Source: DATHAP01 sp963762865 (GTDB taxonomy: Bacteria; Actinomycetota; Actinomycetes; JACCUZ01). Taken from it: 64,000 nt of DNA. The position numbers and the translations under genes were made by a program. The DNA lies in assembly GCA_963762865.1 (NCBI GenBank), contig CAVXNC010000015.1, forward strand, positions 62,001 to 126,000, written 5' to 3'. This document shows, in pieces, positions 35,917 to 43,009 of the stretch (the first letter of the stretch is position 1; the number at the start of each line of letters is the position of its first letter). The notes under the pieces were generated by a model. It saw only the letters and a list, made by a program, of their open reading frames with translations, was not told where the DNA came from and made no database searches.

Positions 35917-36753
35917 CTAGCCGGGCGTCCCGTCGCGCACACCTCCAGGGGCGAGCCGCTGGAGCTGCCCTTCGTGCACGTCGCTCACCCACTCCCAGCC
36001 GGGCTTGGCCGACGGACCGACCCGCGGGTCGTCGGAACCACCGCCGTCACGCAAGGCTTGGACGTACGCGCGGTCCTGGTCGATCCGTACGCGTGTCTGA
36101 TCAGCTCCGCCGACGGACCCGTGACCCGGGATGAGGACGTCAAAGTCGTCCGCCACGCCCTCGAGCCGCCGCAGCCCAGTGAGGTAGTCCTCGATCGGGT
36201 CATCGGTGTTGCTCACGTCGTCGAGCATCGGAATCAAGACATCAGAGAGCATGTCGCCGGCGACGAGAACCCCGCGGTCTTCGATCAACAGCGCCGCATG
36301 GCCCTGGGCATGCGCCGGATGCTCGATGATCCGGACCTCAGGGCCATCCCAAGGAATCTGCGCGGTTCCGGCAGGCAGACCGGTGATGAGGCCGAACAGG
36401 TCCAGCGGTATCTCCTCGGCGATTTCCGGCGGTAACCCCTCGGCGACGCGCGCCTCCCAGTCCGCGTTCGACCGCAGATCCTGCATATCGGCTGCGCAGC
36501 GGGCTGTGCCGTAACGGGGCGCACCACCGAGCTCGGCGTGCCAGAGCACGTGATCCCAATCAGGATGCGTCGCGAAGCCTGCGACAACGGGCTGGCCCAG
36601 CTCGCGAAGGTCGTTCGCGAGGCAGGCCATTTCATCGCCTGTTATGCCGGGGTCGATGAGCAACACGCCGGCCAGGCCGTGTACGACCACGGTGTTGTTC
36701 TGGATCAGCTCGCTCTGGTGGACCAGCACACCTTCCGCGACCGGCGTCAGCAT
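35917..36753 (-). CDS. Metallo-beta-lactamase-fold hydrolase
   Basis: A 278-residue MBL-fold protein. The metal motif is HPDWDH (usual HxHxDH, with Asp at the second position), followed by HAQGHAALLIEDRGVLVAGDM and DVLIPGHGSVGG, which supply later ligands. The substitution makes the metal site or the substrate unusual; activity cannot be predicted. I start at the ATG at 36753, where homology to the fold begins (VAEGVLVHQS), rather than the long upstream frame that runs into the LexA-box region. It is divergent from the radical SAM gene with 82 bases between starts. Confidence 0.8.
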   Translation of the reverse strand: MLTPVAEGVLVHQSELIQNNTVVVHGLAGVLLIDPGITGDEMACLANDLRELGQPVVAGFATHPDWDHVLWHAELGGAPRYGTARCAADMQDLRSNADWEARVAEGLPPEIAEEIPLDLFGLITGLPAGTAQIPWDGPEVRIIEHPAHAQGHAALLIEDRGVLVAGDMLSDVLIPMLDDVSNTDDPIEDYLTGLRRLEGVADDFDVLIPGHGSVGGADQTRVRIDQDRAYVQALRDGGGSDDPRVGPSAKPGWEWVSDVHEGQLQRLAPGGVRDGTPG

Positions 36754-36811
36754 GGGGCACCTTCCGCTTGTCGTTTTGCAACCGCTCGTCGAGACGGTAG
36801 TCGACACACCT

Positions 36812-36827
36812 TCGAACGTATGTTCTA
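36812..36827. promoter_or_regulatory. LexA (SOS) box upstream of the radical SAM gene
   Basis: TCGAAC-GTAT-GTTCTA matches the actinobacterial SOS box TCGAAC-N4-GTTCGA in 11 of 12 positions. It lies 9 bases before the GTG of the Rv2578c-type gene, where bound LexA would block the start of transcription, and 59 bases before the divergent MBL gene. Rv2578c is listed among LexA-regulated genes of M. tuberculosis, to my knowledge. Confidence 0.72.
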
Positions 36828-36835
36828 CTCCCCCT

Positions 36836-37894
36836 GTGCGGTGGGACGAGCTTCGGCTGGACGGCGGCGATGCAAGCGCCCCGGTGGCATCGACCCTGCC
36901 CCTGCTCCCCCGCGGTGCCGTCACCCGGACCTTCGACACCCCGGAGTTCCGCGGCCTGACCTTCCACGAGGTCACCTGCCGCAGCGCGCTCAACAAGGTG
37001 CCGGACGCGTCGCGGATGCCGTTCCGCTGGACGATCAACCCCTATCGCGGCTGCACAATGGCCTGCAATTTCTGCTTCGCTCGCAAGACGCACGAGTACC
37101 TCGACCTCGACAGCGGCACCGACTTCGAGACCCAGATCGTGGTCAAGACCAACGTCGGCGAGGTGCTGCGCCGCGAGCTGCGGCGGCCGTCCTGGCGCGG
37201 CGAGCACGTCGCCATGGGCACCAACGTCGACTGCTACCAGCGCGCCGAGGGCCGATACCGGCTGATGCGCGACGTGATCCCGGCGCTGACCGAGGTGGCC
37301 AACCCGTTCTCGATCCTCACCAAGGGCGCCCTGATCCTGCGTGACCTCGACCTGCTGCAGCGCGCCGCCGAAGTCACCGACGTCTCGGCCGCCCTGTCGA
37401 TCGGGTCGGTCGACCGCGAGCTCCGCCAGGCCGTCGAGCCTGGTGCGCCGCCTCCGGCGCGACGGCTCGAGGTCGTCCGCCGGCTGACCGACGCCGGCAT
37501 CCCGACCGGCGTGCTGATGGCACCGGTCCTCCCGTACCTCAGCGACTCCGACGAGCAGCTCGACGCGACGGTGTCCGCGATCGCCGCCACCGGTGCGACG
37601 TACATCTCGCCGATCGTCCTGCACCTGCGCCCGGGAGCTCGCGAGTGGTGGACGGCCTGGCTGCGCCGGCACCACCCGGAGCTGGTGGTCCCCTACGCCC
37701 GGCTCTACCGCGGCGGCAGCTACGCGGACTCCGAGTACCAGGACGACGTGACGGCGAGGATCCGTGCGCTCGCGGCGCGCCACGGTGTCGGCCGTACGTC
37801 GCCACAGCGCTGGCGCACCGGCCACGAGCGGGGCCACGTGGAGACCGCGACCGAGCAGGCAGCACCCGCAGCGGCCCAGCTCAGCCTGCTCTGA
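36836..37894 (+). CDS. Rv2578c-family radical SAM protein (SplB-like)
   Basis: A 352-residue radical SAM enzyme. The cluster motif CX3CX2C is CTMACNFC, within NPYRGCTMACNFCFARKTH. Further matches to the Rv2578c/SplB-like group are SILTKGALILRDLDLL, VSAALSIGSVDRELRQAVEP and APVLPYLSDSDEQ. The related SplB repairs spore photoproduct in DNA; the function of the actinobacterial group is not established. The SOS box directly upstream supports a DNA-damage role. The start GTG gives the family-typical beginning VRWDELRLDG and leaves almost no leader. Confidence 0.9.
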   Translation: MRWDELRLDGGDASAPVASTLPLLPRGAVTRTFDTPEFRGLTFHEVTCRSALNKVPDASRMPFRWTINPYRGCTMACNFCFARKTHEYLDLDSGTDFETQIVVKTNVGEVLRRELRRPSWRGEHVAMGTNVDCYQRAEGRYRLMRDVIPALTEVANPFSILTKGALILRDLDLLQRAAEVTDVSAALSIGSVDRELRQAVEPGAPPPARRLEVVRRLTDAGIPTGVLMAPVLPYLSDSDEQLDATVSAIAATGATYISPIVLHLRPGAREWWTAWLRRHHPELVVPYARLYRGGSYADSEYQDDVTARIRALAARHGVGRTSPQRWRTGHERGHVETATEQAAPAAAQLSLL

Positions 37895-37933
37895 ACCGGC
37901 GGGTCCGCAGGTGGCCGGCCGGCGCTCTCGCTC

Positions 37934-37939
37934 TAGGGT
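37934..37939 (+). promoter_or_regulatory. -10 element (TAGGGT) for leaderless esterase gene
   Basis: TAGGGT, six bases (TGCCAG), then the GTG at 37946. It fits the leaderless pattern and supports this start for the first esterase. Confidence 0.5.
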
Positions 37940-37945
37940 TGCCAG

Positions 37946-39013
37946 GTGCCTCACCCCTCGTCCCCCTCGGTCGTGCGGTCGGGGCCGGACGTTGACCTGC
38001 TCACCTTCCGGCTCGCCGACCGGGCACGGGCGCTGCGCGCCGTGCGGCTGCGCCAGGACGTGGGCGTCCCGGGTGACCAGCTCGACTTCACCTGGTCCCG
38101 CGGCGACTGGGAGCTGCTGCTCGAACGCCCCGACGTCGACCGCATCGAGTACCTCCTGGAGCTCACCGCCCGCGACGGCTCGACGCAGACCGTGCCCGAC
38201 CCGGGCAACCCGCGCCGCGCGCCCGGCGCCTTCGGCGAGAAGTCGGTGCTCGAGCTGCCCGGCTACCGGCGCCCGCTGTGGCTCGACGCGCCGGCCCCCG
38301 AGGGCGAGCGGCGGACCGTCACGGTGCCCACTCGTTCCCTCGGTGAGGACCTCGACGTCGTCCTGTGGTCCCCCACCGGGCTCCCGGACACCCGGCCCGC
38401 TCCGCTGGTCGTCGTGCATGACGGCCCGGAGTACGACGCGCTGGCCGGGCTGACGACGTACCTCTCAGCCTGGACCGCAGCGGGCACGCTGCCTCCGGTT
38501 CGCGCCGCCCTCCTCCCGCCGGGCCCGCGCAACGACCGCTACTCCGGCGACGGCGCGTACACCCGGGCGCTGTGCCTGGCGGTCCTCCCCCGCCTGCGCT
38601 CGGAGGTCGCGACGACCCGGACGGTCGGGGTGGGCGCGAGCCTCGGCGCGCTCGCGATGCTGCACGCCCAACGCATGCACGCCGGGAGCCTGGACGGGCT
38701 CTTCCTGCAGTCCGGGTCGTTCTTCCACCCGCGGCACGACGCGCACGAGCAGCGGTTCGAGCAGTACGACCGGGTGGTCCGGTCGGTGGCGACCGTCCTG
38801 CGCTCCGGCGGCCACCCGGCCCCCGTGCCGACGGTGATGACCTGCGGCACGATCGAGGAGAACCTCGCCAACAACCGGATCATGGCGCGGGCACTGTCGG
38901 CCCAGGGCTACGACGTGACGCTGCGCGAGGTCCGCGACGTGCACAACTACACGGCCTGGCGGGACGCGTTGGACCCCTGGCTCACCGGCCTGCTGCGGGA
39001 GCTGGCGCGATGA
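37946..39013 (+). CDS. Enterochelin-esterase-like alpha/beta hydrolase
   Basis: A 355-residue protein of the esterase-D/enterochelin esterase type. An N-terminal beta-sandwich-like region (about 10-120, with FTWSRGDWELLLERPDVDRIEY) precedes the hydrolase domain: VVVHDGPEYDA, the nucleophile elbow GVGASLGALA and, near the end, the histidine in VRDVHNYTAWRDAL. The set Ser-Asp-His is plausible. It overlaps the next esterase gene by 4 bases. The natural ester is unknown; the neighbours (ATP-grasp and GCS2-like ligases) point to a peptide-like or amino-acid conjugate rather than a siderophore. Confidence 0.85.
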   Translation: MPHPSSPSVVRSGPDVDLLTFRLADRARALRAVRLRQDVGVPGDQLDFTWSRGDWELLLERPDVDRIEYLLELTARDGSTQTVPDPGNPRRAPGAFGEKSVLELPGYRRPLWLDAPAPEGERRTVTVPTRSLGEDLDVVLWSPTGLPDTRPAPLVVVHDGPEYDALAGLTTYLSAWTAAGTLPPVRAALLPPGPRNDRYSGDGAYTRALCLAVLPRLRSEVATTRTVGVGASLGALAMLHAQRMHAGSLDGLFLQSGSFFHPRHDAHEQRFEQYDRVVRSVATVLRSGGHPAPVPTVMTCGTIEENLANNRIMARALSAQGYDVTLREVRDVHNYTAWRDALDPWLTGLLRELAR

Positions 39014-39750
39014 GGTCCGTCGAGCTGGTGTCGCAGGCCAGTGGGTTCCACGGTCAGGTGGTCGTGCACGGGCACTGGGGCCGACCCGTGCTGGTCTTCC
39101 CGTCGGAGGGCGGCTCGGCGTGGGACTACGCCGAGCACGGGATGGTCGACGCCGTCCGGTGGCTCGTCGACGCCGGGCGCGTGAAGCTGTACTGCGTCGA
39201 CTCGGCGGACGCCTTCACCTGGTCGGACCGGACGGTGCCGCTGGAGGAACGCGCCCGGCGGCACGACCTCTACGAGCGGTGGCTGCTCGAGCAGGTCATC
39301 GGGTTCATCCGCGACGACTGCGGGGGCCGCACCGACCTGCTCGCGACCGGCTGCAGCCTCGGCGCCTTCCACGCGGCCAACCTGGCCCTGCGGCACGCCG
39401 ACCTGGCCCCGCAGGCGCTGTGCCTGTCCGGGTCCTACGACCCGGCGGAGTGGAGCGCCTGGGGCGAGCGCGGCGAGGCGGCCTACTTCCACAACCCGTC
39501 CGACTACGTCGCGAACCTGCAGGGCGGCCACCTGGACTGGCTTCGCTCGGCGGTCTTCCTGGTGCTCGTCGTCGGCCAGGGGTCGTGGGAGGTCGACCCC
39601 ACCCGGGCGCTGCCCAGCACGCGACAGTTCGCCGCGCTTCTGGCCGACAAGGGCATCCCCCACGAGCTCGACGTGTGGGGGCACGACGTGCCGCACGACT
39701 GGCCGTCGTGGCAGCTTCAGCTCGCGCACCACCTGCCACGCTTCTGCTGA
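39010..39750 (+). CDS. Esterase family alpha/beta hydrolase (PHB/EstD-like)
   Basis: A 246-residue putative esterase. The nucleophile elbow is GCSLGAFHAAN and the catalytic histidine is in GHDVPHDWPSWQLQLAHH near the C-terminus; the aromatic start SEGGSAWDYAEHGMVDAV matches the family of small Streptomyces and Nocardioides esterases. It is translationally coupled to the preceding esterase by ATGA overlap, so two different esterases are made together. It converges with the DUF3037 gene, with 11 bases between stop codons. No signal peptide, so cytoplasmic. Confidence 0.85.
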   Translation: MRSVELVSQASGFHGQVVVHGHWGRPVLVFPSEGGSAWDYAEHGMVDAVRWLVDAGRVKLYCVDSADAFTWSDRTVPLEERARRHDLYERWLLEQVIGFIRDDCGGRTDLLATGCSLGAFHAANLALRHADLAPQALCLSGSYDPAEWSAWGERGEAAYFHNPSDYVANLQGGHLDWLRSAVFLVLVVGQGSWEVDPTRALPSTRQFAALLADKGIPHELDVWGHDVPHDWPSWQLQLAHHLPRFC

Positions 39751-39761
39751 GCACCGCGCGC

Positions 39762-40199
39762 TCAGGGCAGCGGGAGGACGAGAACCTGCAGCAGCCGGTC
39801 GAGCTCGGCCTCCGGGTCGGCCGTCAGGCCGGTGTGCACCGGGCCGGGCTGGACCACCGTGCTGCGCGGCGCGGTCAGCCACCGGAAGCGCCGCCCGGGG
39901 CCCTCCCGTCCGGCGGCACCGGCCTGCTCCGCCCCCGCGCAGACATCGGCTGCGGTCTCGAGCGCCTGCCGGATGGCGGCGACGTCGGCCCCGGCGTCCA
40001 GCGCCAGCAGGCGGTCTTCAGACAAGTGCGTCCGGGACCCCAGGAAGTCCATCGGCTGGCAGTAGAGCAGCACGCCGGCGTTGATGGCCTCGCCGCGTTC
40101 GACGCGCGGCACCACGCGGAGCACCGCGTAGGAGAACGGGTGCCGGGTCGGGTTGTCGTCGGCGGTCGTCCCGCGAGTCGTCGCGGCTGCGCCGGTCAT
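39762..40199 (-). CDS. DUF3037 family protein
   Basis: A 145-residue protein of unknown function. The family core is FSYAVLRVVPRVERGEAINAGVLLYC and the end RSTVVQPGPVHTGLTADPE. DUF3037 genes commonly lie beside HipA-like kinase genes, as here, where its ATG overlaps the kinase stop by 4 bases. That pairing suggests a complex or a substrate relation; no motif shows which. I chose the ATG at 40199 because of this coupling; an upstream in-frame start would lie within the kinase gene. Confidence 0.82.
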   Translation of the reverse strand: MTGAAATTRGTTADDNPTRHPFSYAVLRVVPRVERGEAINAGVLLYCQPMDFLGSRTHLSEDRLLALDAGADVAAIRQALETAADVCAGAEQAGAAGREGPGRRFRWLTAPRSTVVQPGPVHTGLTADPEAELDRLLQVLVLPLP

Positions 40200-40981
40200 C
40201 CCGCCGCCTTCGGTCGCTCGCCGACGACCGCGAGACCCGCCAGCCACGCGCCGCGGTCACCCAGCCGCTCCCCCAGCAGCCGGACGTACGCCGCTCGCAC
40301 CTCGTCGGCGGAGGAGAACCCCGGCTCGTCGGTCAGCCACTCGTCCGGGACGTCGCCCACCGCAGCGTCGACCATGTCCGGCGTCAACGTGCCCGCCATC
40401 GCGGTGTCGACCGCCACCGTGTCGGGCGCCATCCCCGCGACGACATGGTCCTTCGCGTCGTACGCCCGGGCCGGCCACCCGGCGGCACCGGGCCAGCTGT
40501 GGTGGAAGGTCAGTGCGGCCCCGTGGTCGATCGCGTAGGGACGGCCGTGCCAGAGCAGCAGGTTGGGGTTGCGCCAGGAGCGGTCGACGTTGCCGACGAA
40601 GGCGTCGAACCAGAGCAGGCGCGCCGCCCAGCCGCTGTCTGCCACCGTGGCCGGCCGGTCCAGGTCGAGCGCCCCCGGCAGGAAGTCGACCCCGAGGTTG
40701 AGGCCGGAGCTGGCCCGAAGCAGGTCCTGCACCTCCTGGTCGGGCTCGCCCGCGGCCAGTGCCGGGTCGAGGTCGACGGCGACCAGCTCGGGGACCCGCA
40801 GCCCGACCGCCCGTGCCAGGCCGGCGCAGATCACCTCCGCGACCAGGGTCTTGCGCCCCTGCCCGGCGCCGACGAACTTGACGACGTACGTCCCGAGGTC
40901 GTCCGCCTCCATCAGACCCGGCAGCGACCCGCCCTCCCGCAGCGGCGTCACGTAGCGGGTAGCCGTCACTCGCCTGAGCAC
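40196..40981 (-). CDS. HipA-like kinase family protein
   Basis: A 261-residue kinase-fold protein related to HipA. The ATP-binding lysine is probably K35 in TYVVKFVGAGQG with a glutamate in LVAEV; the catalytic loop is DAFVGNVDRSWRNPN (D133, N140) and the metal aspartate is in AIDHGAAL (D152). It is about half the size of toxin HipA (440) and lacks the HipA N-terminal subdomain; no HipB-like antitoxin is adjacent. The GTG at 40981 gives the common family start LRRVTATRYVTPLREGGSLP and lies 7 bases after a -10, so the mRNA is probably leaderless. Another GTG three codons upstream overlaps that -10. Confidence 0.82.
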   Translation of the reverse strand: MLRRVTATRYVTPLREGGSLPGLMEADDLGTYVVKFVGAGQGRKTLVAEVICAGLARAVGLRVPELVAVDLDPALAAGEPDQEVQDLLRASSGLNLGVDFLPGALDLDRPATVADSGWAARLLWFDAFVGNVDRSWRNPNLLLWHGRPYAIDHGAALTFHHSWPGAAGWPARAYDAKDHVVAGMAPDTVAVDTAMAGTLTPDMVDAAVGDVPDEWLTDEPGFSSADEVRAAYVRLLGERLGDRGAWLAGLAVVGERPKAAG

Positions 40982-40988
40982 GACCTCC

Positions 40989-40998
40989 ACCCTAGGGT
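40989..40998. promoter_or_regulatory. Bidirectional palindromic -10 (ACCCTAGGGT)
   Basis: The 10-bp palindrome gives TAGGGT on both strands: 40993-40998 toward the ATP-grasp gene and 40994-40989 toward the HipA-like kinase. Polymerase can therefore be positioned in only one direction at a time. The kinase mRNA would be leaderless; the ATP-grasp mRNA would have a leader near 29 bases with GAAGGGA. Confidence 0.55.
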
Positions 40999-41033
40999 GC
41001 TGTAACCAGGAGACGTCGACGGAAGGGACGCCG

Positions 41034-42281
41034 ATGACCACCAACCGGCACCTGTTGGGGTTGCTGCTCGGCACGGAGGACGACTGGCCGAGAGTCTTCG
41101 AGGACCTCGTGCGGCGGGTCGGGACGGTGACCGATGGGTCGGGCGCGGAGCACGAGTACGACGTCGAGCGGGTCACGATCGAGCCTTTCGACCTGCGTGA
41201 CCAGCCGTCCTACGACCTGGTCATCGACCGGCTCGCCTACTGGTACTACGTCCCGCGCGAGTGGCTGAAGAAGGTCGCGCTGATGGACGGCGTCTACCTG
41301 ATGAACTCGCCGTTCACCTTCCAGGCCATGGAGAAGCACGCGGCCTACTGCGCGATGATGCGCCTCGGCCTGAAGGTGCCCGACACGGCGCTGGTGCCGT
41401 ACAAGAACCCGGTCGACAACGCGAAGTACGCCTACACGGCGCAGCGCTACAACCAGCCCTTCGACCTGGACGCGATCGCGGACAAGATCGGCTACCCGCT
41501 CTTCATGAAGCCCTACGACGGCGGTGCCTGGCGCGGCGTCTCGCGCATCCGCAACGCCGACGAGCTGCACCGCGCCTACGACGAGTCCGGTGAGATGCTG
41601 ATGCACCTGCAGGCCTCGGTGGAGGGCTACGACGTCTTCGCGCGGTCGCTGTCGATCGGCGCGGAGACCATGGTGATGCACTTCGACCCGGACCAGCCGA
41701 TGCACGCGCGCTACTCCGTCGACCACGACTTCCTCTCTCCCGAGGTCGGCGACGAGGTCCTGACGATCGGGCGCATCGTCAACTCGTTCTTCCGCTGGGA
41801 GTTCAACTCCTGCGAGACGCTGGTGAAGGACGGTGCGGTCCACCCGATCGACTACGCCAACGCCTGCCCGGACGTCGCGATCACGTCGCTGCACTACTAC
41901 TTCCCCTGGGCGATGAAGGCGCTCGTCAAGTGGGCGGTCTTCTGCACGGTCACCGGTCGCGTGCCGTCACCCCACGTCGACAGCGCGCCGTGGTTCGCCA
42001 TCGCCGACCGCACCGACCTGTCGTACGAGGACAAGCTGGCCTCCTATCGCGGTCTGGCGGACTCCTACTTCGACACCGAGCGCTACCAGGACTTCTGCGC
42101 CTCGCGGCTGGGTGACCTGGACGAGGCAGCGCTGGAGTACTTCTCCGGTCCGGACTTCGACGCGGTGCTCGTCGACACGGTCCGCGCCACCTTTCCCGCG
42201 CACGAGCACGACCACTTCATCCCGCACTACCGGGGACTGGTCGGCGCCTGGTGCGCCGACGAGCAGAGCCGGCTGCGATAG
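41034..42281 (+). CDS. ATP-grasp family ligase of unknown substrate
   Basis: A 415-residue ATP-grasp enzyme. The N-terminal part (about 1-95) is the preATP-grasp domain; the ATP-binding lysine and glycine-rich loop are in FMKPYDGGAWRGVSRI (K159), and the metal-binding acidic/Asn set is E261 and HPIDYANACPD (270-280). The C-terminal 100 residues are helical and have no known domain. ATP-grasp enzymes join a carboxylate to an amine or thiol through acyl phosphate. Its neighbours, two esterases, a GCS2-like ligase and a HipA-like kinase, indicate a small amide or peptide product. Start ATG with GAAGGGA upstream. Confidence 0.85.
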   Translation: MTTNRHLLGLLLGTEDDWPRVFEDLVRRVGTVTDGSGAEHEYDVERVTIEPFDLRDQPSYDLVIDRLAYWYYVPREWLKKVALMDGVYLMNSPFTFQAMEKHAAYCAMMRLGLKVPDTALVPYKNPVDNAKYAYTAQRYNQPFDLDAIADKIGYPLFMKPYDGGAWRGVSRIRNADELHRAYDESGEMLMHLQASVEGYDVFARSLSIGAETMVMHFDPDQPMHARYSVDHDFLSPEVGDEVLTIGRIVNSFFRWEFNSCETLVKDGAVHPIDYANACPDVAITSLHYYFPWAMKALVKWAVFCTVTGRVPSPHVDSAPWFAIADRTDLSYEDKLASYRGLADSYFDTERYQDFCASRLGDLDEAALEYFSGPDFDAVLVDTVRATFPAHEHDHFIPHYRGLVGAWCADEQSRLR

Positions 42282-42309
42282 TCCCGGGTTGCCTGGGCCG
42301 CGGACGAAA

Positions 42310-42327
42310 ATGGCCCGTAGGGGCCAT
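42310..42327 (+). terminator. Hairpin after ATP-grasp gene
   Basis: ATGGCCC and GGGCCAT form a perfect 7-bp stem with a 4-nt loop, 28 bases after the stop codon, preceded by GAAAA. It may separate the ATP-grasp and secreted-protein transcripts; no T-run follows. Confidence 0.4.
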
Positions 42328-42401
42328 GGCGACGGCCCGATGGGCGGGAGCAGCCTGGACACGGTCTCGGGGCCCGCACCATCAACCGCCTGGGGGTTCT
42401 G

Positions 42402-42971
42402 ATGACCCGCGCCGCCCGAGCTCTCGCCCTCCTGGCCGCTGCCGGCCTCGTCCTCGCCACTCCAGCGACCGCGCACGCGGGCAAGCCCTACTTCCCGTCG
42501 GAGCGTTACGCCGGCACCGACTCCTTCGATGAAGACGACTTCTGTGGCATCGAGGTGCATTTCGAGGTCGAGTTCAGCGGCGTGTCCCACGTCCTCCCGG
42601 TCAAGGGCTCCGACGGCCAGGCCTTCTTCGCCTTCGACAACTTCGAGGTCACCGAGATCATCTCTACCGAGGACGGCTGGATCCGCACCGAGCGCAACGC
42701 CGCCTTCCACGAGCAGCGGGCCACCCACATCTCCGGCGACATCTGGGAGTTCCAGTTCATCGACGCGGGCACGTTCCGGGTCTACGACTCGGATGGGAAC
42801 CTGCTGCTGCGCGCGAACGGAGTCTTCAAGGCGAGCGAGCAGTTCGACACGCTCGGTGACTCCCAGCCCGGCGGCGAGCCAGTCCTCGACACGTTCGAGG
42901 TGCTCGCCGACAACGGCCCGACGTTCGACGACGAGGACTTCTGCGCCGCGGTGCTGCCCGAGCTGACCTGA
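42402..42971 (+). CDS. Secreted protein of unknown function
   Basis: A 189-residue exported protein with a clear signal peptide (ALALLAAAGLVLA, likely cut after ATAHA). The mature part is acidic, predicted mostly beta, and carries two cysteines in similar settings (DEDDFCGIEVHFEVEF near 43 and FDDEDFCAAVLPE near the end) that could form a disulfide joining the ends of one domain. I do not recognise the family. It lies between the two ligase genes and 120 bases from the ATP-grasp gene, but whether it belongs with them is uncertain. Confidence 0.7.
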   Translation: MTRAARALALLAAAGLVLATPATAHAGKPYFPSERYAGTDSFDEDDFCGIEVHFEVEFSGVSHVLPVKGSDGQAFFAFDNFEVTEIISTEDGWIRTERNAAFHEQRATHISGDIWEFQFIDAGTFRVYDSDGNLLLRANGVFKASEQFDTLGDSQPGGEPVLDTFEVLADNGPTFDDEDFCAAVLPELT

Positions 42972-42982
42972 CGTCCGCCGGT

Positions 42983-43009
42983 CTGGCCGAGCCCTACGCG
43001 CTCGGCCAG
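42983..43009. terminator. Bidirectional hairpin between convergent genes
   Basis: CTGGCCGAG and CTCGGCCAG form a 9-bp stem whose loop contains the stop codon of the GCS2-like gene (42994-42996). It lies 12 bases after the secreted-protein stop, well placed to end both transcripts. Confidence 0.5.

Noticed and set aside
40196..40981. HipA toxin of a HipBA toxin-antitoxin module
   Set aside because: Protein is too short, lacks the HipA N-terminal domain and no HipB-like helix-turn-helix gene is adjacent.
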